DNA from: JAABVD01 sp965204545
GTDB lineage: Bacteria > Verrucomicrobiota > Verrucomicrobiia > Opitutales > UBA2995
Assembly (NCBI GenBank): GCA_965204545.1
Contig: CBDBFA010000003.1
Span: 372,001 to 436,000 of the forward strand
Length of the DNA: 64,000 bases
Direction: 5' to 3'
Positions 51,534-59,269 of the stretch are shown piece by piece. Position 1 is the stretch's first letter, and every line of letters begins with the position of its first letter. The notes below the pieces were generated by a model. That model made no database searches. It had not been told where the DNA came from and saw nothing but the letters and a program-made list of their open reading frames with translations. The position numbers were made by a program, and so were the translations under genes.

Positions 51534-51736
51534 AGCCCGGATGTCCCACTTACCGAGCGAAGGCGACATCTCCCAAATTCGTAGCGAGCGAACGAAGATC
51601 GAGCGCTGGTGTGGGCTTCGCGCCAATGAGTGGGTAAAGCCGGGTCGACACCCTGCAAAGCAGTGAATTCAGCGAAGTCCGCACCAGTGCCGGTATTCCG
51701 GAGCGCAGTTGAAGATTTTTGGGACATGCGGGTTAA
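51533..51736. repeat. Family B element between smc and yraN
   Basis: TAGCCCGGATGTCCCACTTA at 51533 and GGGACATGCGGGTTAA ending at 51736 are the diverged ends; the interior (GGGTCGACACCCTGCAAAGC, GAAGATCGAGCGCTGGTGTG) is the family sequence in reverse orientation. At about 204 bp it is slightly longer than the regular copy because of an extra stretch near 51550-51570. Confidence 0.85.
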
Positions 51737-51763
51737 ACCTGGGGGAACCGGGCAGGAAACCGT

Positions 51764-54700
51764 TCAGGCGCTGGCTTGAACCACCTTCACCTCTTCCGCA
51801 ACACCGGATTCACGATTGAAATGCATGGACAATATTTTTGACACCCCTTGTTCCTGCATGGTCACTCCGTATATGGTATCGGCGCTGGCGATGGTACGCT
51901 TGTTATGGGTTATGATCACAAATTGGGAGTGCTTGGTAAACTGGCGCAACATGTCCACAAAACGCCCGATGTTGGCCTCATCCAGCGGCGCATCCAATTC
52001 ATCCAACAAACAAAAAGGACTGGGTTTCAACCTGTAAATGGCGAAGAGGAGGGCCACGGCGGTCATGGTTTTCTGTCCCCCCGAAAGCAAAGAGATGGAT
52101 TTAAGCAGGGTGCCCGGTGGTCGAGCCACGATTTCGATTCCCGATTCGAGCGGGTCCTCCGCATCCTGCAGGATCAAATCCGCCTTTCCCCCTCCGAACA
52201 AGGTATGAAATGTAGAAATGAAATTGGCCCGCACCTGATCGAAGGATTCCTTGAATTGTGCCATCGATGTCTTGTTGATCTCATCGATGGCTCCCAACAA
52301 TTGGTCCTTGGAATTTTTCAGGTCTTCACTTTGGGTTCTCAAAAAATCGTGGCGTTCCTTCAAATCGGCGTATTCCTCTATGGCCACAAGGTTGACCGGA
52401 CCCATGGAGTGGAGCCTCTTTCTAGCCGCTTTGACTTCTTCCTCGATGAGATCCCAATCCGGTTGCTCCGTTGTTTCCAAATCCTCCGCGGTCGGTTCGA
52501 CCAATCGCGGCGGCTGTTCGGGATCGGGCGCCTCAGCCCGATCTTCCTCCAGATCGATGGCCAGTTTTTCCACCAGTTCCTGTTTGGCCATGAAGAACTC
52601 TCGCCGCCAATCGACGCCGTCCAATTCGAGATCGTATTCCCGCCTGATCTCCTCGGAAAGATAACGCATGCGCGATTTCTTCTCGGCCAGTTTGACGGCT
52701 TCCTGGTTAAGGTTCGCTTCAGAGGATTGCAATTCCCGGCGCAATAGGGCCAGGGATCCCTCTCCCTCGGAGATCTCCCCTTCCTTGGACATCAAGGTCT
52801 CGCGAAGCTCTCGTGTCGCTTCCTGGGCATCCTCCAATTCTTGGGAAAGTCTCACAGACTCTTCCCCCTGCCGGGCAATGGTCCGGATCAAATGGGCCTC
52901 TTGTCCGATCAAGGAAGCCTTTTCCTCCCCTCTCTGCAGGCGCATCGCTTCGAGTTCGACGGTTTGCTCCCTCAGGCCGGTCAGGTTGCGTTCAAGGTTT
53001 TCCAATTGTTGTTTTTTTGCCGCTAATTCGACCTCAACCTTCGATAAAGCTCCCTGCATCTCCTCCCGTTCCCGCCGCAGGGTCTGCAAATGGTCTTCCA
53101 ACACGGTCAGGCTCTCGCGTCTGGATTCCAATTCACCTTCCGCTTCCTTCAGGGTCGACACCCTTTGGCCCAGATTCGTTTCCAGCACCTTCAAGTTACC
53201 CTCCAACTCGGTCATCCCACCTTGGACCTGACCCAGGCGCTGGCTGGTTTTGGCCAAACCGGCTTCCACCGTGCGCTTTTCCGTGAGCAGGGCCACTTCC
53301 TCGCGTTCAATTTCACTCAGGCGTATTTTCAAACTATCAACCTGCTCATTGACCTTTTCCAAGGCATTGTTCCGCCGACGGGCGGCGGTGCGCTTCTCCG
53401 CTATCCTGGCTTCCTGAGCAACCATCCTTTGCTTCAGTTCATCGATCTTGAAACTACGCTCCAGGATGCTTTCGGGTTCCCTTTTACCTTGTCCGCCAAA
53501 GTACCAACCCCGACGGTCCAAAAGTTCGCCCGAAAGGGAAGCCACCCGCACAAAGGGAAAATCGGGATTCGCTTTCCAGTACGGTAAAAAGTCCTCCAGG
53601 ACGTCGCAGACGTAACAACCTTCCAAAACCTTTTCCAGGGCACGAGAGGTCCGGAAATCACCCGATTCGACCACCGAAACTGCCGGCCTCAAAAACGTGG
53701 GCAGATCATTTTTCTCCCACGGCCCGGGGGATTCGACCGGAAATTGAAGGCATACTTTGCCCCATTGACGCTCCGTGAGGTGATCCACTATCTGGTGCGC
53801 CAAATCGGCCGAGTCGACCAGAATGGCATCCAGCGAGGCGCCAAACAACGCTTCCGCCGCCCGGGTATATTTCCTGGTAACCTCGATGGTTTTAGCCAGC
53901 AATATGAAATCTCCGGCGGGGATAATGGCATCGAGCCGGCCCTGCAACACCGCCTTGGCCCCTTCGCTGTAACCTTCGAATTTCTGATTCAGATCATTCA
54001 ATACATTCAAGTGGGCGGCCATTTTGGCGAGACCCCTGTCCAATTCCTGAATTTCAACCTGAAATTGACGAAAGGATTGCAAGTGTTTCTCCGCTTCCCC
54101 CTTCCGCTCTTCCGTTTCCCCCGTCAGAGAAATTTTTTCCGTGACGAATCGGTCCGTCCTCCCGGCCAGTTCCCCCAGGTATTTTTCCAATATGGACTGC
54201 TCTTCCTCCAAGCGGAGTCGGTCTTCCTGCAAGCTGCCATGCTTCACCTCATCCGTTTTCAGGGCCACTTGAAGACGGTAGACTTCCGCGCGCAATCTTT
54301 CGACTTTTGCCTCCTGTTCCGTTATCAAACCCCGCCCGTTGACGACCTTGGCTTCGGCATGGGCCAAGCGGGTCTGGGCCTGGCGAAACGCTTCCGACCG
54401 TTTATGAAACTTCTCATCTGAGGTTCCCACCAATTCCAACTGCAACTCCAAGGTTTCAAGATCCCCCCGCGAGCGACTTGCAACCCCTTCTTTGCGCTTT
54501 TCGATGGCTCCTACCTCCCGGTCGATCTGCTCCAGCCTGACCCGAATATCTTCCATTCGGGTTTGGGCGAACCGCACTTGCCCATCAGCCTGTTCCTTCT
54601 CGGATCGGAGGTCGAAAATGTTCTGCTGGGCCTCCCCCACACCGGAATAGAGCTCAGTCCTCGAGACCCGTTGTTTATCCAAAAAGGCTTCCCGATCAGC

Positions 54701-55486
54701 AACCTGTTTGCGCATGTTTTCCACCTCTTGGGTAAATTGGGCCCACAGTCGGTTCGCTTCCTCGAGGCTGGCTTTGAGCCCGGAATACCTGTAGGCTTCG
54801 AGAGCCAAATCCATGTGCTTGAGGCGATGGGCTATCCGCTTGTAGCGCAAAGCCTTGGTGGCTTGACGCCGCAGAGAACCTATCTGCCGGACCACCTCCT
54901 CCATGACATCCGTCACCCGGGCCAGATTGGCATCCACGTGGGATAGCTTCTTCAGAGCCTCCTTGCGCTGAGCCTTGTAACGGGTAATGCCGGCGGCTTC
55001 CTCGAAGATAACGCGCCGTTCCGCCGGGTTGGACGACAAAATCTGGTCGATCTGGCCCTGGACCATATAGGAGTAGGAAGCCTGCCCCACCCCGGTATCC
55101 ATGAACAGCCTGCCGATATCCTTCAGGCGACAGGATTTGCCGTTTATAAAGTAGTTGCTTCCCCCGTCCCGGACGACCCTCCGCTTGATCTCCACCTCAT
55201 GGAAGGATTCTCCCAGTTGCTTTTCACATTCCGTAAAGGTCAGGCTGACTTCGCAAATGGAATGCGGTTTTCTTTTCTCCGTCCCTTCGAAGATGACATC
55301 CTGCATCTTTCCCCCGCGCAAAGCGGTGGGTCTCTGCTCCCCCAATACCCAACGAATACAGTCGGCAATATTGCTCTTGCCGCAACCATTGGGTCCCACA
55401 ATGACGGTCACTCCCGGTTGCAGGACAATATCGGTAGATTCGGCAAAACTCTTGAAGCCGTTAATACTGACCTCTTTCAGGTACAT
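51764..55486 (-). CDS. smc: Chromosome segregation protein SMC
   Basis: The protein (1240 residues from ATG 55486, MYLKEVSINGFKSFA) is a full-length SMC ATPase. The Walker A motif is GPNGCGKSN (31-39), followed by long coiled coils (about 170-500 and 670-1020) around a hinge with GRLDAIIPAGDFILLA near 520-545. The C-terminal signature is LSGGQKTMTAVALLFAIY and Walker B is FCLLDELDAPLDEANIG. It condenses and separates chromosomes, with ScpA/ScpB partners not present here. A longer N-terminal frame to 55534 is unconserved. Confidence 0.96.
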   Translation of the reverse strand: MYLKEVSINGFKSFAESTDIVLQPGVTVIVGPNGCGKSNIADCIRWVLGEQRPTALRGGKMQDVIFEGTEKRKPHSICEVSLTFTECEKQLGESFHEVEIKRRVVRDGGSNYFINGKSCRLKDIGRLFMDTGVGQASYSYMVQGQIDQILSSNPAERRVIFEEAAGITRYKAQRKEALKKLSHVDANLARVTDVMEEVVRQIGSLRRQATKALRYKRIAHRLKHMDLALEAYRYSGLKASLEEANRLWAQFTQEVENMRKQVADREAFLDKQRVSRTELYSGVGEAQQNIFDLRSEKEQADGQVRFAQTRMEDIRVRLEQIDREVGAIEKRKEGVASRSRGDLETLELQLELVGTSDEKFHKRSEAFRQAQTRLAHAEAKVVNGRGLITEQEAKVERLRAEVYRLQVALKTDEVKHGSLQEDRLRLEEEQSILEKYLGELAGRTDRFVTEKISLTGETEERKGEAEKHLQSFRQFQVEIQELDRGLAKMAAHLNVLNDLNQKFEGYSEGAKAVLQGRLDAIIPAGDFILLAKTIEVTRKYTRAAEALFGASLDAILVDSADLAHQIVDHLTERQWGKVCLQFPVESPGPWEKNDLPTFLRPAVSVVESGDFRTSRALEKVLEGCYVCDVLEDFLPYWKANPDFPFVRVASLSGELLDRRGWYFGGQGKREPESILERSFKIDELKQRMVAQEARIAEKRTAARRRNNALEKVNEQVDSLKIRLSEIEREEVALLTEKRTVEAGLAKTSQRLGQVQGGMTELEGNLKVLETNLGQRVSTLKEAEGELESRRESLTVLEDHLQTLRREREEMQGALSKVEVELAAKKQQLENLERNLTGLREQTVELEAMRLQRGEEKASLIGQEAHLIRTIARQGEESVRLSQELEDAQEATRELRETLMSKEGEISEGEGSLALLRRELQSSEANLNQEAVKLAEKKSRMRYLSEEIRREYDLELDGVDWRREFFMAKQELVEKLAIDLEEDRAEAPDPEQPPRLVEPTAEDLETTEQPDWDLIEEEVKAARKRLHSMGPVNLVAIEEYADLKERHDFLRTQSEDLKNSKDQLLGAIDEINKTSMAQFKESFDQVRANFISTFHTLFGGGKADLILQDAEDPLESGIEIVARPPGTLLKSISLLSGGQKTMTAVALLFAIYRLKPSPFCLLDELDAPLDEANIGRFVDMLRQFTKHSQFVIITHNKRTIASADTIYGVTMQEQGVSKILSMHFNRESGVAEEVKVVQASA

Positions 55487-55710
55487 GGATAAAAGGGATA
55501 GAGGTAGATTTGGGGCAGGCCGGAATTTCAGCAACCCTTAATTTAAGGATCCTACAAGAACGCGACGGGGTACAAATGAGCGGGGACATTCTTGTCCCCG
55601 AAATCCTGATCGTGATCGAATATGACTCTCGCGAAGCTCGCCAAGACCGCAAAGAATAATGAGATGCAGGAAGGCTGATTCTTGGGGTCTCTCCACTAAC
55701 CAACCACTAT

Positions 55711-56847
55711 CTACTGCCCGTTTACCCGCTTGAAGAGGAACAACCCCAAGGCCTGAAAGAGCAGATTGGGAATCCAAATCAGAAGGTCGGGTCGCCATTC
55801 CGGCCGTTTTTCCAACCAGCCCACAATAATAACTAAAAAGTAAAACCCAAAAGCCAATCCCAGGGCCAACATGAAGTTGGCGTAGGTTTCACTTCGGCGG
55901 ACTTTGATCCCCAATGGAATTCCCAGAAATGCGAAGGAAAGAACCGAAAAGGCCATGGAGAAATTTTTCTGGACTTGGGTCTGTAGACGCGTCACCCGCT
56001 GGGAGATTTCCCCGGGATCAAGCTCTTCGTCGTGCAGAGTGGCTCGGCGTTCCGTAATCAATTCATTGAAATTCAGGCGGGAAATTTTCCGGTGGTAGGT
56101 CCCACCTCCCAGGAACCGGGATAGGGGCAACTTGATACGGGCTTTCTGAAAGGACCCCGCCACCAAGGGTTTCATCAAATCATTGGGGTTTTCGACGTCG
56201 CGGTCCTCGGCATAGCCGTTGAAAAGGGTGAGAATCAATGCGTCCTCGGCCTCATCGAAATGAAGCTCACCAGACTCGGCCCGCACCAGTTGATGGACAT
56301 ATCGCCGCTCGTCCAACTGCCAGATCCAAAAGTCCTCCATGGTGGCTCCATCCTTTTCCCCAATGTAAATGATCCGCCCGGTAAATTCCCGAATGAAAGT
56401 CTTGGCCACAATTGCCTTCAAGGGATCCTGACCGACGGTCTCCCGAAGGGATTGGCGATAGGCCGATTTGGCGTTAGGGGCATAGTAATTGTTGATCATG
56501 ATGGACAAAGCCGCCCCCAATACGGCTAAGGCGAAAATGGGAGAAGTAATTCTCCACAAACTGAGCCCGGCGCCGCGCATGGCCGTAATTTCGTTTTGCG
56601 AGGACAATCGCCCCAAAACAAGCAATACCCCCGTCAACATACCCAGGGGAAGGGAATAGGAAACGACCCAGGGAACGAGCGAAGCAATGATCCGGAAAAA
56701 CTGAATCCAATCCAGGTAACCCGTGGCCAGCAGCCGGACTACGTCCTTGACCGCATTGCCCATCAATAAAAGGAAGGTGAACAACGATATGGATAAAATC
56801 GAGGAAAAGGCGACTTGCCTGAATATGTATAAGTTAAGCGTGCTCAC
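55711..56847 (-). CDS. LptF/LptG-family permease
   Basis: The protein (about 378 residues from GTG 56847; a longer frame to 56910 exists) is a YjgP/YjgQ-family subunit of the LPS export transporter. Three or so N-terminal helices (FSSILSISLFTFLLLMG, IIASLVPWVVSYSLPLGMLTGVLLVLG) are followed by SSQNEITAMRGAGLSLWRI, a periplasmic beta domain, and three C-terminal helices (FSMAFSVLSFAFLGIPLGIKV). It belongs to a complex that pulls lipopolysaccharide out of the inner membrane. Only one copy is present; LptF and LptG cannot be told apart here. It lies 224 bp upstream of smc across a repeat-containing gap. Confidence 0.9.
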   Translation of the reverse strand: MSTLNLYIFRQVAFSSILSISLFTFLLLMGNAVKDVVRLLATGYLDWIQFFRIIASLVPWVVSYSLPLGMLTGVLLVLGRLSSQNEITAMRGAGLSLWRITSPIFALAVLGAALSIMINNYYAPNAKSAYRQSLRETVGQDPLKAIVAKTFIREFTGRIIYIGEKDGATMEDFWIWQLDERRYVHQLVRAESGELHFDEAEDALILTLFNGYAEDRDVENPNDLMKPLVAGSFQKARIKLPLSRFLGGGTYHRKISRLNFNELITERRATLHDEELDPGEISQRVTRLQTQVQKNFSMAFSVLSFAFLGIPLGIKVRRSETYANFMLALGLAFGFYFLVIIVGWLEKRPEWRPDLLIWIPNLLFQALGLFLFKRVNGQ

Positions 56848-57190
56848 CTTTTTTCCATTCCCTCTTTGCAATGAGCCATAGCAATAACCGGAATGGGCCC
56901 ACCTCGACAACGGTAAACAGCGGCGCGGCGAGGGGAAGAGGAAACCACAAAAAGCACAATGGTACGCGCCGGAGGCGACAATTCGGAATTATAAAACCAC
57001 AGAGACCACAGAGATGGGTGCCCCTGGTGCCCTTCCTTTGTGTTTTTTGTGCCTTCTGTGGTTTCCTCTTTGCGATCTTGGCGAGAGGCAATTTCTGACC
57101 ACTGATTACTGAACTCTTTCCTCTTTCCTCTTGGGCTACATCCGGGCTAGACATATCAACATATCCTGATACGTTGATATTAAATTGAAA
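56848..57190. repeat. Divergent intergenic region dominated by a family A element
   Basis: GAGGAAACCACAAAAAGCAC at about 56938 faces its inverse TTTTGTGCCTTCTGTGGTTT CCTC near 57048-57071, enclosing GCGCCGGAGGCGACAATTCG and AACCACAGAGACCACAGAG. This is a complete family A-type hairpin element. After it come ACCACTGATTACTGAACTC and TTTCCTCTTTCCTCTTGG tracts, then the metF palindrome. Confidence 0.7.
57153..57180. promoter_or_regulatory. 28-bp palindrome just before metF, candidate operator
   Basis: ATATCAACATATC (57153-57165) and GATACGTTGATAT (57168-57180) are inverted repeats with one mismatch in 13, separated by CT. The right edge is ten bases before the metF ATG. The shape resembles binding sites of ArsR-type winged-helix repressors, some of which control methionine-cycle genes. 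It would also fold in RNA and could cover the start site. Confidence 0.55.
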
Positions 57191-58072
57191 ATGGCCATTA
57201 CCCACATCTCAGAACTGTTGCGGCAGGGGCGCCCCCTCAAATCGCTCGAATTCTTCCCTCCCAAGACAGAGAAGGACAAATCCCGCCTCCTTCTGGCCTC
57301 CGGACGCCTGCGGGAATTTTGCCCGGACTTCGTTTCAGTCACTTACGGAGCCGGTGGGTCCACCCGGCAATTCACCCAGGAAATTACCCGGCAATTGCAA
57401 TCCGAGTTCGGCTGGCTCATGATGCCCCACCTTACCTGTGTCGGGTCCACCCGGGGTGAGCTGTTCTCAATCGTCAGAGCCTTTCACCGGGCCGGTTTTC
57501 GCAACATCATGGCTCTGCGGGGCGATCCTCCCCATGGGGCTGACAAATTTGTGGCGGTCAAGGACGGCTTTCGTTACGCCAGCGATCTGGTGGCGTTTAT
57601 CAAGGAACATTTCCCCGAGTTTTGCCTGGGCGTGGCGGGATATCCGGAGAAGCATCCGGAAGCGGCCTCATTCAATGAAGATCTGGCCCATTTGAAATTC
57701 AAGGTCGATCGGGGAGGCGATTTTATCACCACGCAACTATTCTACGATAACAAAGCCTATTTTGATTTTGTGGACAGGCTGCGGGGAATAGGGGTCGACC
57801 AACCGGTTTTACCCGGGATCCTGCCCATACTGAGCATCGCCCAGGTCAAGCGCTTTGGAATTACCCTTCCGCAAAAACTTTTCCATCAACTCAAAACAGC
57901 CGGAAAGGATAAGGCCCGGCAAAGACAGATCGGGATTGATTGGGCCACCGACCAAATCGCCGATTTACTGGATGGAGGAGCGCCCGGGGTTCACCTTTTC
58001 GTCTTGAACCAGAGTAAATCGGCCCTGGGCATCTTACATAACCTGCGGGAACGTGGCTACTTTCCGGACTGA
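57191..58072 (+). CDS. metF: Methylenetetrahydrofolate reductase
   Basis: The protein (293 residues from ATG 57191) is a MetF-type FAD enzyme reducing 5,10-methylene-THF to 5-methyl-THF for methionine synthesis. Conserved parts are LKSLEFFPPKTEKDK with the catalytic Glu, FVSVTYGAGGSTR, HLTCVGSTR, FRNIMALRGDPPHG, FCLGVAGYPEKHPEA, GGDFITTQLFYDN and PGILPILS. Length is typical. A palindrome 10-38 bases upstream suggests dedicated regulation. The TTG at 57185 is an alternative start. Confidence 0.96.
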   Translation: MAITHISELLRQGRPLKSLEFFPPKTEKDKSRLLLASGRLREFCPDFVSVTYGAGGSTRQFTQEITRQLQSEFGWLMMPHLTCVGSTRGELFSIVRAFHRAGFRNIMALRGDPPHGADKFVAVKDGFRYASDLVAFIKEHFPEFCLGVAGYPEKHPEAASFNEDLAHLKFKVDRGGDFITTQLFYDNKAYFDFVDRLRGIGVDQPVLPGILPILSIAQVKRFGITLPQKLFHQLKTAGKDKARQRQIGIDWATDQIADLLDGGAPGVHLFVLNQSKSALGILHNLRERGYFPD

Positions 58073-58390
58073 CTGGCAAGCGGAAAAATCACGCAAAGCA
58101 CGCCAATAGCGCAAAGGGGGCGCCCAATGGCGCCAATTAAGAATTGGATCTCGCCCAGGCGAGATGGCACAAAGGGAGCGCGCTGAGGCGCGCAAATCAG
58201 GAATGAAGAATGAGGAATTGGGAATTAGGAATCGACTCTCGCAAAGCACGCCACACCGGCGCGATTCCCTTTTGCCAAACAATCAAATCTTGATATGTTC
58301 TAACCCCGCTCACTTTGTGCCTTTGTGCCTTTGTGCCTTTGTGCCTTTGTGCCTTTGTGCCTTTGTGCCTTTTCATCCTTCTTCCTTTCA
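58073..58390. repeat. Intergenic stack of family A and related repeats
   Basis: The 318-bp gap contains ATCACGCAAAGCACGCCAAT at about 58088-58107, GGCGCCAATTAAGAATTGG at about 58129-58148, a CGCCCAGGCGAGATGGCACA stretch, GAATGAAGAATGAGGAATTG with GGAATTAGGAATCGACTCTC at 58201-58240, and a seven-copy 8-bp tandem repeat. No gene is supported. Confidence 0.7.
58313..58368. repeat. Tandem repeat of CTTTGTGC, seven copies
   Basis: The 8-bp unit CTTTGTGC is repeated seven times without change. Read on the other strand the unit is GCACAAAG, the same word found singly in family A arms, so this is probably slippage expansion of an arm. Eight is not a multiple of three, and no gene uses it. Confidence 0.9.
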
Positions 58391-58600
58391 TCAAACGCCG
58401 GGCTTGCTTTGGAGAAAGGCAAGGGCTTTCTGGTAGCTCCGGTTCTGCAAAAAGTGATTCAGATGGCCATCGATCTCGGAAGCGTGTTCTCGTTTCAAGG
58501 AATCGAGGGCCAGGGTCGAATTAAGGACCCCCTCGGAATCACCATTGGCGCTGGCGGTCAAGAGGCTCCTGATATGATCAGCGATTTCTTTCTCTATCAT
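58391..58600 (-). CDS. Small protein downstream of hicA-like gene
   Basis: The 69-residue frame (ATG 58600, MIEKEIADHIRSLLTASANG) is mostly helical and charged, with no family I recognise. It begins 17 bases after the HicA-like stop on the same strand and would be the third gene of that operon. A longer frame starting at 58651 overlaps hicA and is less likely. No ribosome-binding site is visible. The helical pattern (SALDSLKREHASEIDGHL-like) could suit a small binding partner. Confidence 0.45.
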   Translation of the reverse strand: MIEKEIADHIRSLLTASANGDSEGVLNSTLALDSLKREHASEIDGHLNHFLQNRSYQKALAFLQSKPGV

Positions 58601-58616
58601 TATGCTGGAGGTTTCC

Positions 58617-58820
58617 CTAATTAAATCTGCGTTTAATAACGCCAAGAACATATTTACTCACATCTCTGCCTTTATGGTTAGGGATTTGGCACGAGCGCCT
58701 TAAACCTTCATGGTAAATGGTTCCATGTGAACCTGGCCCCTTACGGGAGGAATACTTAAAACCGTCATCGTATGCTTTAAGAATTTTTAGAACTTGCCGG
58801 GTATTGAGAGATTTTGCCAA
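58617..58820 (-). CDS. HicA-like toxin (mRNA interferase family)
   Basis: The 67-residue protein has the double-stranded-RNA-binding-like HicA pattern: KILKAYDDGFKYSSRKGPGSHGTIYHEG, with the catalytic His in GSHGTIYH, then CQIPNHKGRDVSKYVLGVIK. The start is apparently TTG (58820), three bases after the HicB-like stop. HicA toxins cleave mRNA and are neutralised by the HicB partner. The gene order antitoxin-toxin is the reverse of the classical hicA-hicB order but is also known. Confidence 0.7.
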   Translation of the reverse strand: MAKSLNTRQVLKILKAYDDGFKYSSRKGPGSHGTIYHEGLRRSCQIPNHKGRDVSKYVLGVIKRRFN

Positions 58821-58823
58821 GGC

Positions 58824-59183
58824 TTATGCCATTTGTAGGAATTTAAGCCTTCTACCTTGATTTGAATCACTAAAACGGAAATTCAAGGAACTGGCAAAAC
58901 GGTAATCTTGGTTTTTCTTATGAACATGGGCTAACACAGTTTCCCAAGTTTCAAGTTGGATCTTTTCCCACATTTGGAAAACTTCTTCAGGTGCGGAAGA
59001 AAAAGGATCCCAGCCTTTTTCATAGCAAAATTCTAACTGGGTAACGATTGCTCCTACCAACTCTTTTTTGGCTTCTTCCTCGTTTTCACCAGTGCCAACC
59101 AAGTCCAATTCAAGAGAATGAGCTATCCATTCTCCTTCATCACGATACAGCAATACGCGAGTAGTTAACGTGGGGTGTGCCAT
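58824..59183 (-). CDS. HicB-like antitoxin
   Basis: The 119-residue protein has the partial RNase H-like HicB fold: TTRVLLYRDEGEWIAHSLELDLVGTGENEEEAKKELVGAIVTQLEF. The C-terminal part lacks a recognisable ribbon-helix-helix or helix-turn-helix domain, so DNA binding and autoregulation are uncertain. Three bases separate it from the HicA-like gene, and the two probably form a toxin-antitoxin module. Confidence 0.7.
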   Translation of the reverse strand: MAHPTLTTRVLLYRDEGEWIAHSLELDLVGTGENEEEAKKELVGAIVTQLEFCYEKGWDPFSSAPEEVFQMWEKIQLETWETVLAHVHKKNQDYRFASSLNFRFSDSNQGRRLKFLQMA

Positions 59184-59269
59184 TCTTCAATTTAGAGGAT
59201 TACAAGGGGTGAACTAAAGCAGTTCAAGCCAATGGTGTAGTGCAAAATAATACGGAGGGTTCGGCGTTT

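Noticed and set aside
51534..51626. 31-residue N-terminal extension of YraN
   Set aside because: These codons are family B repeat sequence; the conserved protein starts at 51533.
51848..52747. 299-codon plus-strand open frame
   Set aside because: It is antisense to the smc ATPase and coiled-coil regions.
58313..58368. Possible CRISPR-like array
   Set aside because: The repeats are contiguous 8-bp units without spacers.
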